DNA from: Nodosilinea sp. FACHB-141
Lineage (GTDB): Bacteria; Cyanobacteriota; Cyanobacteriia; Phormidesmidales; Phormidesmidaceae
Assembly (NCBI RefSeq): GCF_014696135.1
Contig: NZ_JACJPP010000011.1
Span: forward strand, 744,001 to 808,000
Length of the DNA: 64,000 nt
Direction: 5' to 3'
Part shown: piece by piece, positions 34,372 to 43,385 of the stretch
Layout: every line of letters begins with the position of its first letter
Position numbering within the stretch: position 1 is the first letter of the stretch
Made by a program: the position numbers and the translations under genes
Notes under the pieces: model-generated
What the model was told of the DNA's origin: nothing
The model's input: the letters and a program-made list of their open reading frames with translations, nothing else
The model's database searches: none

Positions 34372-34687
34372 CTGCTGCATTTGCGAGAAGAACTGACGCG
34401 AAAATCTTGCTTCTAGCTTGGCAAGCCCCCAACTTCCGCCTCTGGTTTCCTGTGAGGCAATTTACCCAGTAGTATAGGCTGTACCGCTTTAGCTACACCC
34501 GAGGAGCCTTAGATGCCAGCAAAGAAGTCGGATTTAAGCTCATACTGTCCCTGCTGTGTAGTCTTACTGCGCCATGGCTAGTAGGTTTTAAGCTCTTTTC
34601 AAGCCCAAGCTATCAGACTCCTAACGAGGCTCCTACCACCATTACCTCTGCGACAAGCTTCAGACCAGCTATTCTTTCGCCTCCGCT
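34372..34687 (+). pseudogene. decayed gene fragment, left copy of a ~320-bp direct repeat
   Basis: This segment is clearly related, over its whole length, to 36528-36847; both start CTGCTGC and share blocks such as TTCTAGCTTGGCAAG and GTCCCTGCTGTGTAG. The translation KILLLAWQAPNFRLWF...YRFSYTRGALDASKEVGF has stops and resembles the N-terminus of a cyanobacterial family annotated as HIRAN-domain proteins (KTLFLAWQDP...). It is a remnant. The region 34187-34371 before it shows nothing else I can name. Confidence 0.6.
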
Positions 34688-35015
34688 TCATCACCTTCAA
34701 CACCTGGGAAAGGCTAGAACTCACCCCACGGCCCGCCAAGTCGTTTTCGACGCCTGCCGATTTTTCGAGAATCAGCGCTATCAGCTTGTTCCTTTGGTCG
34801 TCATGTCCGACTACGTTCATATGCTGACCTAGCCCTTCCCAAACCGGCGCAGACGGCAGCCCGAGCGCTATGATCGCATCATTCGCAACGACTAAGAGTT
34901 TGCAGCCGTCTGGGGCTATATCTGCCAAAATCCAGTTAAAGCTGATCTATCTACGCCTATAGATCTATCTACGCTTATAGGGGAATGTCCATTTCTCCTT
35001 GCAAAGCACGGCTGG
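34681..35015 (+). pseudogene. REP-associated (IS200-like) tyrosine transposase remnant
   Basis: Translation in two frames gives FITFNTWERLELTP, then ARQVVFDACRFFENQRYQL, VVMSDYVHMLT (the degraded MPDHVHLL metal-binding motif of Y1 transposases, HUH class) and VWGYICQNPVKADL with GECPFL, the usual ENPVKAGL...EYPFL ending. A frameshift, stop codons and a mutated HUH motif (DYVH) show it is dead. A tandem 18-bp duplication (GATCTATCTACGCCTATA and a one-base variant) at 34944-34979 lies inside it. Confidence 0.72.
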
Positions 35016-35205
35016 CCTCGAACCAACTCTCGTAGAGTACCTGCGGCAGCAGCTCTCACCAGAAAACAGTAAGCAATTCCCGATTTTGCCGAGTTCTATA
35101 AGCTAATTTCGTGTTAGCTCAAGACGTGAAAGGGAAAACTACATTAAGCACTCATTGACAACGTGATCACAGAGTCTAATTATAGGTTCTCTCTATTTTC
35201 TGGTC

Positions 35206-36447
35206 ATGGAAAATTCCTCTACTTCTTGGCATTTATCCGTCTGGTTTTTTCTTGGCATCCTAGCTCTTGGATTATTTCTGATTCCTTTGATATTCACAGC
35301 AATAGAGGATGCTATCAAGGGCCTACGGACAAGGTATTTGCGCCTAACAATTCATTTAGCTAATAGCTTGTATCCATCCGACGTAGAGAAATTTAGAAAT
35401 TCAGTTTCAACGACACTGGAAGAAATTAGCCAATACGTTGAAAAAACTCAAGTTGACAGTGCAAAAACCAAACTGCAAAACACTTACTTAAAAGAAAAGA
35501 TAGAAGATTTAGAGAAAGCCCGGAAAGCACTTATTGAGGAACTCTCCGGCGGCACAACAGATTACATAAATCTTGAGTTTGAAATATATCAAAGCATGAG
35601 CCAAACCATTGAATTCCTCTTTATAGAAAGAATGAGGTTGTTAAGGTTGGTGGATGCAGCAGTCTCATTTAGCGGTGGTCAAGGAATCGGTGTGGATGGG
35701 GAGGATTTACTTAAGGCAAATAGAGATTTAGACGAGGAGCTTCAAGCTTTTCAGCAAGAATCAAGTGAAAAAATAAGAATTTTGCAAAGAGAAAATAGTG
35801 ATGTACGGCAATCAAAAACATTGCTCCAGGGAATGGTCGATACTTTAACGATTCAGATAGACAGCAAAGATGTAAAAATAACAAACTTAAAACAGCAACT
35901 TCAACGATCAACTATTGATCAGAAAAAAATATTCACATTAGAGTTTACTGTCAAATCGCTAGAAACTAAAGTCAGAGATTTGGAGTTCACAGTGGCCAGT
36001 AAAATTCTAGAGATTGGCACTCTTGAATCCACAAATGAATCACTTGGATTGAAAGTTGATGACTGGAAAGCCAAGTTTACCGAACTAGAAAATAAGTGTG
36101 AAGTCGAGAAAACCAGCAAGAAATATTTGAAGACAGACTGTCAGATCTTTGAGTCAACACATATAGGATATATTTATGAACTACTTTCAGTGGAGAAAAG
36201 GCATTTCTACTCGGAAGTATCTGATCTCCTGGATGAAGTAATATTCTGCTGGGAGAGGATACGCGAGTTTTGTGAACTGTACTGCTTTCCTGAGGCTGAA
36301 AGGCGGTTAATTGACTATATTTTTGGCTACTGTGAGACTCAGTATTATAATTTTAGAGATTCCGATTCTAGAGTATATGATTTTCCTGAAGATCATCAAG
36401 AGTTAAAAGATCTGCTCGATTATTTTGAGTATAACTGTTCTCATTGA
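35206..36447 (+). CDS. membrane-anchored coiled-coil protein, candidate defence gene
   Basis: A 413-residue protein of unknown family. Residues 9-31 (LSVWFFLGILALGLFLIPLIF) are one transmembrane helix, followed by a basic IKGLRTRYLRLT segment, so the bulk is cytoplasmic. Residues about 60-110 and 165-310 are long heptad-rich coiled coils (for example DLDEELQAFQQESSEKI, LEFTVKSLETKVRDLEFTV). The last 90 residues are a compact domain rich in aromatic and acidic residues. AT-rich composition and two flanking decayed direct repeats (34372-34687 and 36528-36847) mark it as separately acquired. Confidence 0.6.
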   Translation: MENSSTSWHLSVWFFLGILALGLFLIPLIFTAIEDAIKGLRTRYLRLTIHLANSLYPSDVEKFRNSVSTTLEEISQYVEKTQVDSAKTKLQNTYLKEKIEDLEKARKALIEELSGGTTDYINLEFEIYQSMSQTIEFLFIERMRLLRLVDAAVSFSGGQGIGVDGEDLLKANRDLDEELQAFQQESSEKIRILQRENSDVRQSKTLLQGMVDTLTIQIDSKDVKITNLKQQLQRSTIDQKKIFTLEFTVKSLETKVRDLEFTVASKILEIGTLESTNESLGLKVDDWKAKFTELENKCEVEKTSKKYLKTDCQIFESTHIGYIYELLSVEKRHFYSEVSDLLDEVIFCWERIREFCELYCFPEAERRLIDYIFGYCETQYYNFRDSDSRVYDFPEDHQELKDLLDYFEYNCSH

Positions 36448-36527
36448 GGCATTCAAAAAAAATCCTTTCTTGAATTTTCAAGTTAGTACAGTTTTGTCCT
36501 GTCTTCCGGCTAGATAATAGATTTGGT

Positions 36528-36847
36528 CTGCTGCGTTTGCACAAGGAACTGACTTGAAAACCCTGTTTCTAGCTTGGCAAGACCTCAACTCCCGCACCTA
36601 GTTTTTCGTAGAGCGGCTCACTCGTGAGCATTAGTTGTACCGCTTTAGTTATCTAGGAGGAGCCTTAGACACCACTAAAGAAGTCGGGTTTGAGCCCATC
36701 TTGTCCCTGCTGTGTAGCCTTATTACACCATGATTAAAAGGCTTTAAGCCCTTTTCAAGCCCGGGCCACCAAGCTCTTAGCGAGACAATTACCACTATTG
36801 ACTCTGCGGCAAGCTGATTCAGGCTAGCAATGCTTTCCCCTCTGCAA
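36528..36847 (+). pseudogene. decayed gene fragment, right copy of the ~320-bp direct repeat
   Basis: This is the partner of 34372-34687. It translates in pieces as LETLFLAWQDLNSRTWFF, then YRFSYLGGALDTTKEVGFE and PILSLLCSL, the same remnant with different stops. The two copies have diverged substantially, so the duplication is old. Together they bracket the coiled-coil gene. No gene is seen from 36848 to 37003. Confidence 0.6.
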
Positions 36848-37003
36848 TTTACTGAGAATAGCCTCCTTGTACAACCAATTATTTGTTAAAGGATTTCTGA
36901 GACCGTCTTTTGACACTGAGTAACAACGGAATTGTAGCAATCACATAGTGTCCTGCTCCCTATTACCTCAACGACTCACTTGCTTAATATTCTATATTGC
37001 TGA

Positions 37004-37150
37004 ATTGCTCTCAAACACCACCGCTACGCTGAAGAAGCCGCCCAAGGTTTATACAATAGGAAAAAAGGGAAAACTAAGCGTAAGGCTAAAAGGAAGAGTG
37101 CCTCAACGAAGAAGGATAGACAAAATTATGGGCAACTAAAGTTGCTCTAG
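37004..37150 (+). pseudogene. decayed duplicate of the drmMI 3' end, second relic
   Basis: From 37010 the frame reads LKHHRYAEEAAQGLYNRK and then a Lys/Arg-rich tail ending in LKLL and a stop at 37148-37150. It matches DrmMI LNHHRYAEEVAQGL followed by its Lys-rich tail; ATTGCTCTC just before it corresponds to the LAL codons. It lacks any upstream methylase. It is more diverged than the first relic at 30020-30248. Confidence 0.75.
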
Positions 37151-37204
37151 CCTTAAATTTCCAATTGTAGGCCTTGTATAGAAAATAGTGAATGTAAGGT
37201 GAAT

Positions 37205-38101
37205 ATGACTAAAGTTATTAGTCTTATTAATTTGAAGGGTGGCGTCGGCAAAACTACGACTACTGTTCAATTAGCTGAGTGCCTAGTGTCTGAGTTTGGC
37301 CAAAAAGTTCTTGTCATCGATCTCGATCCTCAGACGAATGCCACTGTTGCTCTTATTGGGGAAGAAAAGTGGGAACACTTAGACCGTCAGGGACAAACCA
37401 TCTTCCATCTTTTCGAGGATAAGCTTGAACATAAACATACTTTTAATCTCGAAAAGGCAATTCAAAGGAATGCTTCAAACTTAGAAGGGATGGAAGATCT
37501 TCATTTACTCTCTTCCAGCATTCGGCTTATTGACATTCAAGACCGAATTTCTGATGTGGCCCAGAAAACCAACTATGCTCTTGCACCATATGAAGTAATT
37601 AAGCTATGCCTAAAAGATGTGCTTTTGGACTATGACTATGTATTGATAGACTGCCCACCCAACCTCGGAACTATCACTCGTAACGGCATTGAAATCAGTG
37701 ATTATTTTTTGATTCCAACTATTCCCGATTCTCTTTCAACTTATGGCATTCCTCAAATCATAAAAACCATTCATCAATTCTCACAAGATAGAAATATAAA
37801 GATTTGCTGCCTAGGCTTAGTAATCACTAAATATATCTCTATTTCAACAGCTCATCAACGAGGAAAACAAACTCTGGAACCTCGCTTCAAAGAAATATTT
37901 CGTGCTCTTAACTTACCTCTGGCCCCGGTTTTTAGGACAATAATACCTCAGGCCAATGCTACAGCTGAGGCTGTCAATTTTCATGATTCTAGTCATACTA
38001 CTTTTAAGAAAAAGTATGGCAATAGTCAGTCTGGTGGTCAGTATCTCTACCAGTACGTCATGAAACTAACAGAGGAGCTGATGGAATATGCCGGACAATA
38101 A
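37205..38101 (+). CDS. ParA-like P-loop ATPase
   Basis: A 298-residue ATPase of the ParA/MinD class. It opens with the deviant Walker A KGGVGKTTTTVQLAE, has VLVIDLDPQTNATVAL (Walker A') near residue 40 and YVLIDCPPNLGTITRNG (Walker B) near 145. ParA proteins move plasmids or cargo over the nucleoid by ATP-dependent dimerisation. The ATG at 37205 has AAGGTG four bases before it. The next gene overlaps by 14 bp, so the two form a coupled pair. It could be a plasmid-derived partition module or part of a defence system; no parS-like repeats are obvious. Confidence 0.85.
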   Translation: MTKVISLINLKGGVGKTTTTVQLAECLVSEFGQKVLVIDLDPQTNATVALIGEEKWEHLDRQGQTIFHLFEDKLEHKHTFNLEKAIQRNASNLEGMEDLHLLSSSIRLIDIQDRISDVAQKTNYALAPYEVIKLCLKDVLLDYDYVLIDCPPNLGTITRNGIEISDYFLIPTIPDSLSTYGIPQIIKTIHQFSQDRNIKICCLGLVITKYISISTAHQRGKQTLEPRFKEIFRALNLPLAPVFRTIIPQANATAEAVNFHDSSHTTFKKKYGNSQSGGQYLYQYVMKLTEELMEYAGQ

Positions 38102-38528
38102 GTCGCAAGGTGTCGAGGAGCTGCGGGCCAGACTGCTTAGTATAGTCGATGTTATTGTCAAGTATGCCGAACAGGATTCGGAATTTTTAACTCAGCTTGA
38201 TGAAGTTCTTAGCCTTGGCGATTCCGGCGGTTTTGGAAAGACTAGTAGACGACGGAAAAAGATCAAATTTAACGCTGTTGATTATCTAAGTAGTCACAGT
38301 TCTGAACAGCTTAAGAATTACCTTCTAGAACAGGATGAAGCAGATTTAGTTCAGATTGCCAAACAAGAGGGTCTTAAAAACCTCTCCAAAAAATTAAGTA
38401 AGGAGGAGACAGTTGATAAAATTGTCGACTACATTCAAAAAACTCTTTATCAGGGCTCGTCTTTTCTAAAGGAGAACTCTGTATCAGTTCCTGGAAACGA
38501 TAAAGAGGATCAATTCGAGCTAAATTAA
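38088..38528 (+). CDS. small partner protein of the ParA-like ATPase
   Basis: A 146-residue protein whose start overlaps the ParA gene by 14 bp. It has an N-terminal helical acidic part (VEELRARLLSIVDVIVKYAEQD), a basic patch GKTSRRRKKIKFN near residue 60, and a C-terminal helical half (LSKKLSKEETVDKIVDYIQ) that resembles a SAP- or Rho-N-like helix-extension-helix. A ParB-like DNA-binding adaptor role is plausible. I do not recognise the family. Confidence 0.55.
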   Translation: MPDNKSQGVEELRARLLSIVDVIVKYAEQDSEFLTQLDEVLSLGDSGGFGKTSRRRKKIKFNAVDYLSSHSSEQLKNYLLEQDEADLVQIAKQEGLKNLSKKLSKEETVDKIVDYIQKTLYQGSSFLKENSVSVPGNDKEDQFELN

Positions 38529-38627
38529 TCAGTGAGTAACGACCTACCTTATCCACACCCATTAAACAGGTATAAATTGGGATTCAATATTCATTACCAC
38601 TTTTCTTAAATGAGTTTTTCCTAACTT

Positions 38628-41114
38628 TTACCCTCGGACTCGAATTTTAGTGGGCTCAACTGTAATCCGATTCCGCAACGCCTGATAAAGCTCAACTTGC
38701 TGGGACTCATGCCAAAACGTCGCCACTAAGCCATACCCCTGGGGTAAGTCATCCGTTGGAAATCGCTGCTGGCACCGCACCACCACATGCACCGCAGGCT
38801 CAGATTCCCCCTCTGCTACAGGAAACTGCTTCCGAGGCCAGCTTCTATGCCTCACTTGCAGCGTAGACCACTGCAAACGCTCTCGCGGCGGCCTCAAATC
38901 AAGCTTTGCTCTCGCAGGCAAGCTCAAATCACCCTGGTTATCCTGCTTAGCCCGGTAAGTCTCAACCTCATTCGTGGTTAGCCCCTGCAACACCTCAACC
39001 TGTAGCGTTCTCGCCAAATACTCCCGACGACTTGCCCGCACTGGCGGGTCATAGGCCAGCGCCACCGAAATGCCCCGCCGCCCCCTCGTTGTCATAAATA
39101 CATCCGGAATCGGTACCCGGTAGACATGCAGCTTATCCTCCTCCAGCACATCCATGGCAATCAGCCGCACCGCATTCTGTCGCGACCAAATCAGCTCATT
39201 CACATTACACAGACCGTAGCCTACCAGCCGCAGCTTCTCATCCTCCCCTCCTAGCCATCCCTCAGGGCAATTAGGCGTAGCGGCACTGCTCCCCACCAAA
39301 GCCCGAATTAGATTAGCCGAAGGCTGCCGTCCCAGGGTAGCTGTCAAACTGGCCATCGCCATCGCCGCCGCATGGGCTACATGGGGCGCAGCAAACGAAG
39401 TCCCTACCTGGCTGCTGACAAACTGCCCGTTATTCTCTAAGCAAAGCGTAGGCTCACCCAAATTTACAGTCAGGCGATTCCATCTCGGTGCTCCCCCAGC
39501 AATGGTTTGCAGGGCATAGTTGCCGCCATGACCCACCAGATCCGGCTTGACTGGCGGGTAACTGGCACTGCTAGCATACCCTGGCCCAACCCGAGTAAAA
39601 GGCGGCGGCGCATTCGCAGGGGCCGCCGCAAACGCATCTCGTAGCCTGACCCCACCGTCTGTATCCTCACACCCCAAAGCATCTGAACTGGCGATCGCCC
39701 CCACCGTTAGAGCCAGCGCCGCCGTTGCCGGGTTACACAGCCGCTGAGCTGGGTCAGAGATCAGTTGATCCCTCACAGCGGCCTGAAACTGCTCACGGGT
39801 CAACCCCTCCTCTGGCATTGGCGGGTCAGAGTGATTGCCAGACGACACCACAATCACCACATCCAGCTCCCTGGTTAGCTCATCGAGCTTCTCGGCCCAG
39901 GCAAACTGCCGTCCGTCTCCATAAACCTCGTAGGAAATGCCCACGGAAAGGTTGAAGATTTTACACTGCCGCTCTGCCGCAAAGTAACGAATTGCTTCCT
40001 CAGTAATGGCCTCTACCCGGCGATCGTCTGGAAATACCGGAGTGCCAAAGGCATCGTTAAGCAGCACCTTGGCACTACAGATTTTGACCTGAGGTTGCCA
40101 GGTTTGTGACTCCAAGCAATCGGCTACTCGCCCGTAGACCACCAGGCCCGCCACCGAAGTGCCATGCCCATTGAGGTCGGTGGGGGTATCTTCCCCAGTG
40201 CCAAAGTCTCGCTCTTCAATCACCCAGTTGACCAAAAACGGATGACCCGACAGCACGCCACTATCCACCACGCAGACCATGGGGTCATCGTCACTGGGCA
40301 TGGGCAGCGTCAGGGGCGAGTCAGTATTGAAAACAGCCGAGTAGGCTGGGGCTAGTCGAGGAGGTAGATCGACCCGAGCAACCAGGTCTAGATCTAGCAG
40401 AGCCTCTGCCAGCCGCCGGTTCGCCTGAATCTTGGCCAGCAGCAGGCTTGAGGTTTGCACCTCCTCGATCCGTCTACCGCCCAGGCGCTCACAGAGTCCC
40501 CGAATTGCATCCCTCAACTCTCGGGTTTCCGCTTGAGTAGGCGGGTGCCAAAAATCCACATCTAGATAAAACAGGTCTTGTTCAGGCAGCCCCTCTTGCC
40601 TTAATCGAATGCCCATCCGCTCTTCCCTAGATGGGGTACGGATGGGCATTTGTAAGGCATCAAAGAAATCTCGACGCATCCCAGGAGGCAAAGTCTCAGT
40701 GCTATCAGACTCCTCTCGGTAGAGCTGCAAATCCCTTACGAAAAGCTGACGAGAAGTCTCTGTGGGGAACTGGATCAGAAATCGATAATTTCGGTCATCT
40801 CCATCGCGCTCGTCGTATTCATCCACAATCCAGGCCTGATAGCGCTCAATGGCGTCTCGAATATCCAGATTGAGGCTGCTAAACTCCAGCACAAACAGAC
40901 GATTAGGGTCAATGCCAATACGCTGGCGGGTTTCAGTTACCTGCTCACTGGCCTGGGAAAAGCCAAAGCTGACGGACTGGGCATGGGAGGTTCGATCGCT
41001 TGGAGATGGTGGCCTACGTGGCGTAAAAGGACGACGACGACGATCAGGCTGAAAATTGGGAACACGCTGAAACCGAATGTGTGAAAACTGCCCATCACCC
41101 CGTTCAATTGGCAT
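38628..41114 (-). CDS. ietS: subtilisin-like serine protease, IetS-like
   Basis: An 828-residue S8-family protease. The catalytic triad is visible: Asp in VCVVDSGVLSGHP near residue 284, His in DLNGHGTSVAGLVVYG near 317, Ser in GTSFAAPHVAHAAAM near 571. There is no signal peptide, so it acts in the cytoplasm. It lies 8 bp downstream of a AAA ATPase gene. This ATPase-protease pair is the layout of the IetAS system, described first for plasmid incompatibility and later as anti-phage. The N-terminal ~270 residues are probably the sensing or regulatory part. Confidence 0.85.
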   Translation of the reverse strand: MPIERGDGQFSHIRFQRVPNFQPDRRRRPFTPRRPPSPSDRTSHAQSVSFGFSQASEQVTETRQRIGIDPNRLFVLEFSSLNLDIRDAIERYQAWIVDEYDERDGDDRNYRFLIQFPTETSRQLFVRDLQLYREESDSTETLPPGMRRDFFDALQMPIRTPSREERMGIRLRQEGLPEQDLFYLDVDFWHPPTQAETRELRDAIRGLCERLGGRRIEEVQTSSLLLAKIQANRRLAEALLDLDLVARVDLPPRLAPAYSAVFNTDSPLTLPMPSDDDPMVCVVDSGVLSGHPFLVNWVIEERDFGTGEDTPTDLNGHGTSVAGLVVYGRVADCLESQTWQPQVKICSAKVLLNDAFGTPVFPDDRRVEAITEEAIRYFAAERQCKIFNLSVGISYEVYGDGRQFAWAEKLDELTRELDVVIVVSSGNHSDPPMPEEGLTREQFQAAVRDQLISDPAQRLCNPATAALALTVGAIASSDALGCEDTDGGVRLRDAFAAAPANAPPPFTRVGPGYASSASYPPVKPDLVGHGGNYALQTIAGGAPRWNRLTVNLGEPTLCLENNGQFVSSQVGTSFAAPHVAHAAAMAMASLTATLGRQPSANLIRALVGSSAATPNCPEGWLGGEDEKLRLVGYGLCNVNELIWSRQNAVRLIAMDVLEEDKLHVYRVPIPDVFMTTRGRRGISVALAYDPPVRASRREYLARTLQVEVLQGLTTNEVETYRAKQDNQGDLSLPARAKLDLRPPRERLQWSTLQVRHRSWPRKQFPVAEGESEPAVHVVVRCQQRFPTDDLPQGYGLVATFWHESQQVELYQALRNRITVEPTKIRVRG

Positions 41115-41122
41115 GAAACCTC

Positions 41123-42151
41123 TTACTCCTTATCCACCATCGGCACAGCATCGCCGACCGATCGCTCAAAAATGCTCTGACGATAGGCGTAGCGCTCTAA
41201 GGCGTCAGAAATATCCTGCGGCTCTACCTTGCGCCGCCCCTCTAGGGTACCCAGCTTGCGGATATCGAGGCAGACCCGCTCAGCATCGGCATAGGTTGCA
41301 TTTTCTAGACCAGCGACCAGCTCTTTAACCTGAGTCGTAGTGAACTGAGCAGGCTTCAGCCGCTTTTCAAGCAGCCGCCTGAGCTGATCTGAGGAGGGCT
41401 TCTCAAACCGCACCATATCGTCAAACCGCCGCCAAATCGCCGGGTCAATGGCCCGTTCAAAATTGGTTGCGGCAATCACTAGCGATCGCCCCTTAAAGTT
41501 ATCCAAAATCTGCAAAAACGAGTTGACCACCCGCTTAATTTCGCCATGCTCCGTTGGGTCATCCCGCGATCGGCCAATGGCATCAAACTCATCAAAAAAC
41601 ATCACCCACTGCCCCCGCTGGGCGTAGTCAAACACCTTACGCAGGTTCGAGGCTGTTTCCCCCAGCAGCGACGATACCACCGCGTCAAAGCGAACATAGA
41701 GCATGGGTAGGCCTAGTTCAGATGCGATCGCCTCGGCTGCCACCGTCTTGCCACAGCCAGAGGGGCCACAAAACAGCACCCGCCGGGTAGGGCTCAGCCC
41801 GTTCGCCTCCAATACCTCCCAAGACCGGAACTCGTACACTACCCGCTCCAGCAGCTTGGTAATGGCAGGCTCTAGCACCAAGTCATCGAAATAACGGTCA
41901 GGATGCCGTACCTCCAGCAGCGGTACCCCCTTATCAGCGTCAACTGGGGGACGGTCAAAAGCGGTAAACCCATTGCGAGCGGGGACTTCGCCTTGCCCAT
42001 TGTTGATAATTTGCTCTAGCTCGTTGGCCAAGACCGAGTGATGCTTCCGCCGCTCCTCCTCAATAATCAGCGCCACAACCTCCCGAAAGGCGCGATCGTC
42101 CCGCCTTTGGTAGGTTAGCAACAGCTTTTTGAGGACATCCGCTCGTGCCAT
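41123..42151 (-). CDS. ietA: AAA+ ATPase, IetA-like
   Basis: A 342-residue AAA+ ATPase with Walker A FCGPSGCGKTVAAEAIA near residue 129, Walker B VMFFDEFDAIGRSRDD near 186, sensor 1 LVIAATNFERAID near 218 and a FtsH-like arginine-finger helix (PAIWRRFDDMVRF). It is followed at 8 bp by the subtilase gene, so the two are one operon. In IetAS the ATPase is thought to control the protease; the phage trigger is unknown. The start ATG at 42151 faces a divergent GNAT gene. Confidence 0.85.
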   Translation of the reverse strand: MARADVLKKLLLTYQRRDDRAFREVVALIIEEERRKHHSVLANELEQIINNGQGEVPARNGFTAFDRPPVDADKGVPLLEVRHPDRYFDDLVLEPAITKLLERVVYEFRSWEVLEANGLSPTRRVLFCGPSGCGKTVAAEAIASELGLPMLYVRFDAVVSSLLGETASNLRKVFDYAQRGQWVMFFDEFDAIGRSRDDPTEHGEIKRVVNSFLQILDNFKGRSLVIAATNFERAIDPAIWRRFDDMVRFEKPSSDQLRRLLEKRLKPAQFTTTQVKELVAGLENATYADAERVCLDIRKLGTLEGRRKVEPQDISDALERYAYRQSIFERSVGDAVPMVDKE

Positions 42152-42372
42152 GGAGGAATCAGCAAATTGGGCAAGGCTCCCATCTCTATTAGGGCCTGCG
42201 TTGGAGACTACGCCTTAATCCTACTGAGTTGTGTCCCTCTCAGCACAAACAGTTATCTAGCCGCAAGAGTTGAGGGTATAACAACCTTGACAGCCTAATA
42301 TCCCATAGGTTCGGGAGTTTTCTGCCCGATGAACTTCGCTACGCATCCATCAGCAATTCTCCAACCAAAGCG

Positions 42373-43248
42373 ATGACAAAAGACCATATTCGCCCGGCCC
42401 AACCGAGCGACAAAGCACCGATCCTCGACTTTTGCCAGCACACCTGGGATGACGAAACCGACTATATCCCCGATGTATGGGATGTTTGGTTCGCCGCCCC
42501 TACAGGCCACATTCTGGTCGCCGACCGCGATGGCCAGCCTGTCGGCATGACCCGCCTCGTGCAACTCTCTGACACCGAAGGCTGGTGGGAAGCGCTGCGG
42601 GTCGATCGCACCTTTCGCCGTCAGAGTATTGGCCACCAGCTTACCCAGGCGGCCCTGTCCCTAGCCCAATCCCTGGGCCTCACCACCCTCCGCACCTGCG
42701 TCAGCGTCACCAATGCCTCAATGCATCCCTTCATGCAGCACCAGGGCTTCAGCCCCTTGGGGGACTACGCCGTCTACAGCGCTACAGCCAGCGAGGGTGT
42801 ACCTACGGCCCTACGGTTGCTGGGGGTAGATGACTGCGATCGCGCCTGGGCCGCTATTAACTGCTTTATAGCTGAGGAGTGGGATCTGCTCCTTGTCGCT
42901 CGTGGCGCAAAATGGCAAACCCTCACCCCAGCTAACCTCGCCCAGCGCCTAGCTCAAGGCTGGGTCTGGGGCAGCTTCGAGGGCGATACCCTCGTCGGAC
43001 TGTTCATCCGCAGCCAAATGGAAACCCCCGACGGCACCCTCTGGATTGGCTGGCTAGGCGGCACAACCTCTGGAGTTCAAACAGCATTAAATGACATGCG
43101 ACATCTGGCCCACTCACTGGGTTGCAAGGCCATAGGCGGGTTCCTGCCCCAGTCCGAAACCTTGGCCACTCTTCTAAAAACGGGTGGCTATGGATTTTCT
43201 GACACCAGCGTCTACAAACTTTACGAAAAACGTTTGGGCGAGCAATGA
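42373..43248 (+). CDS. double-domain GNAT family N-acetyltransferase
   Basis: A 291-residue protein with an N-terminal GNAT domain (GHILVADRDGQPVGMTRLVQL, then LRVDRTFRRQSIGHQLTQAAL, where RRQSIG is the acetyl-CoA loop, and NASMHPFMQHQGF). A second, degenerate GNAT-like half follows (GDTLVGLFIRS and GGFLPQSETLATLLKTGGY). The substrate is unknown. It stands between the divergent ietA gene and the exonuclease-helicase fusion gene, and its GC-rich codon use is like the host chromosome. Confidence 0.8.
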   Translation: MTKDHIRPAQPSDKAPILDFCQHTWDDETDYIPDVWDVWFAAPTGHILVADRDGQPVGMTRLVQLSDTEGWWEALRVDRTFRRQSIGHQLTQAALSLAQSLGLTTLRTCVSVTNASMHPFMQHQGFSPLGDYAVYSATASEGVPTALRLLGVDDCDRAWAAINCFIAEEWDLLLVARGAKWQTLTPANLAQRLAQGWVWGSFEGDTLVGLFIRSQMETPDGTLWIGWLGGTTSGVQTALNDMRHLAHSLGCKAIGGFLPQSETLATLLKTGGYGFSDTSVYKLYEKRLGEQ

Positions 43249-43385
43249 GCTTGTTCTTCGCTTCAGATAGTCTCAGGTCTTGAAGAAGACTCAAAATCAA
43301 GTGTCATCGGCACTTCAGCTCCTGGGTACCATGGGGACGTTAGAAGCACCATTCAAGCTTCTCAGGTTCTGAAGCAGGAATTGGT

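Noticed and set aside
36948-37139. 63-codon open frame before the ParA-like gene
   Set aside because: The conserved text is in another frame and is the relic of the drmMI tail; this frame is a by-product.
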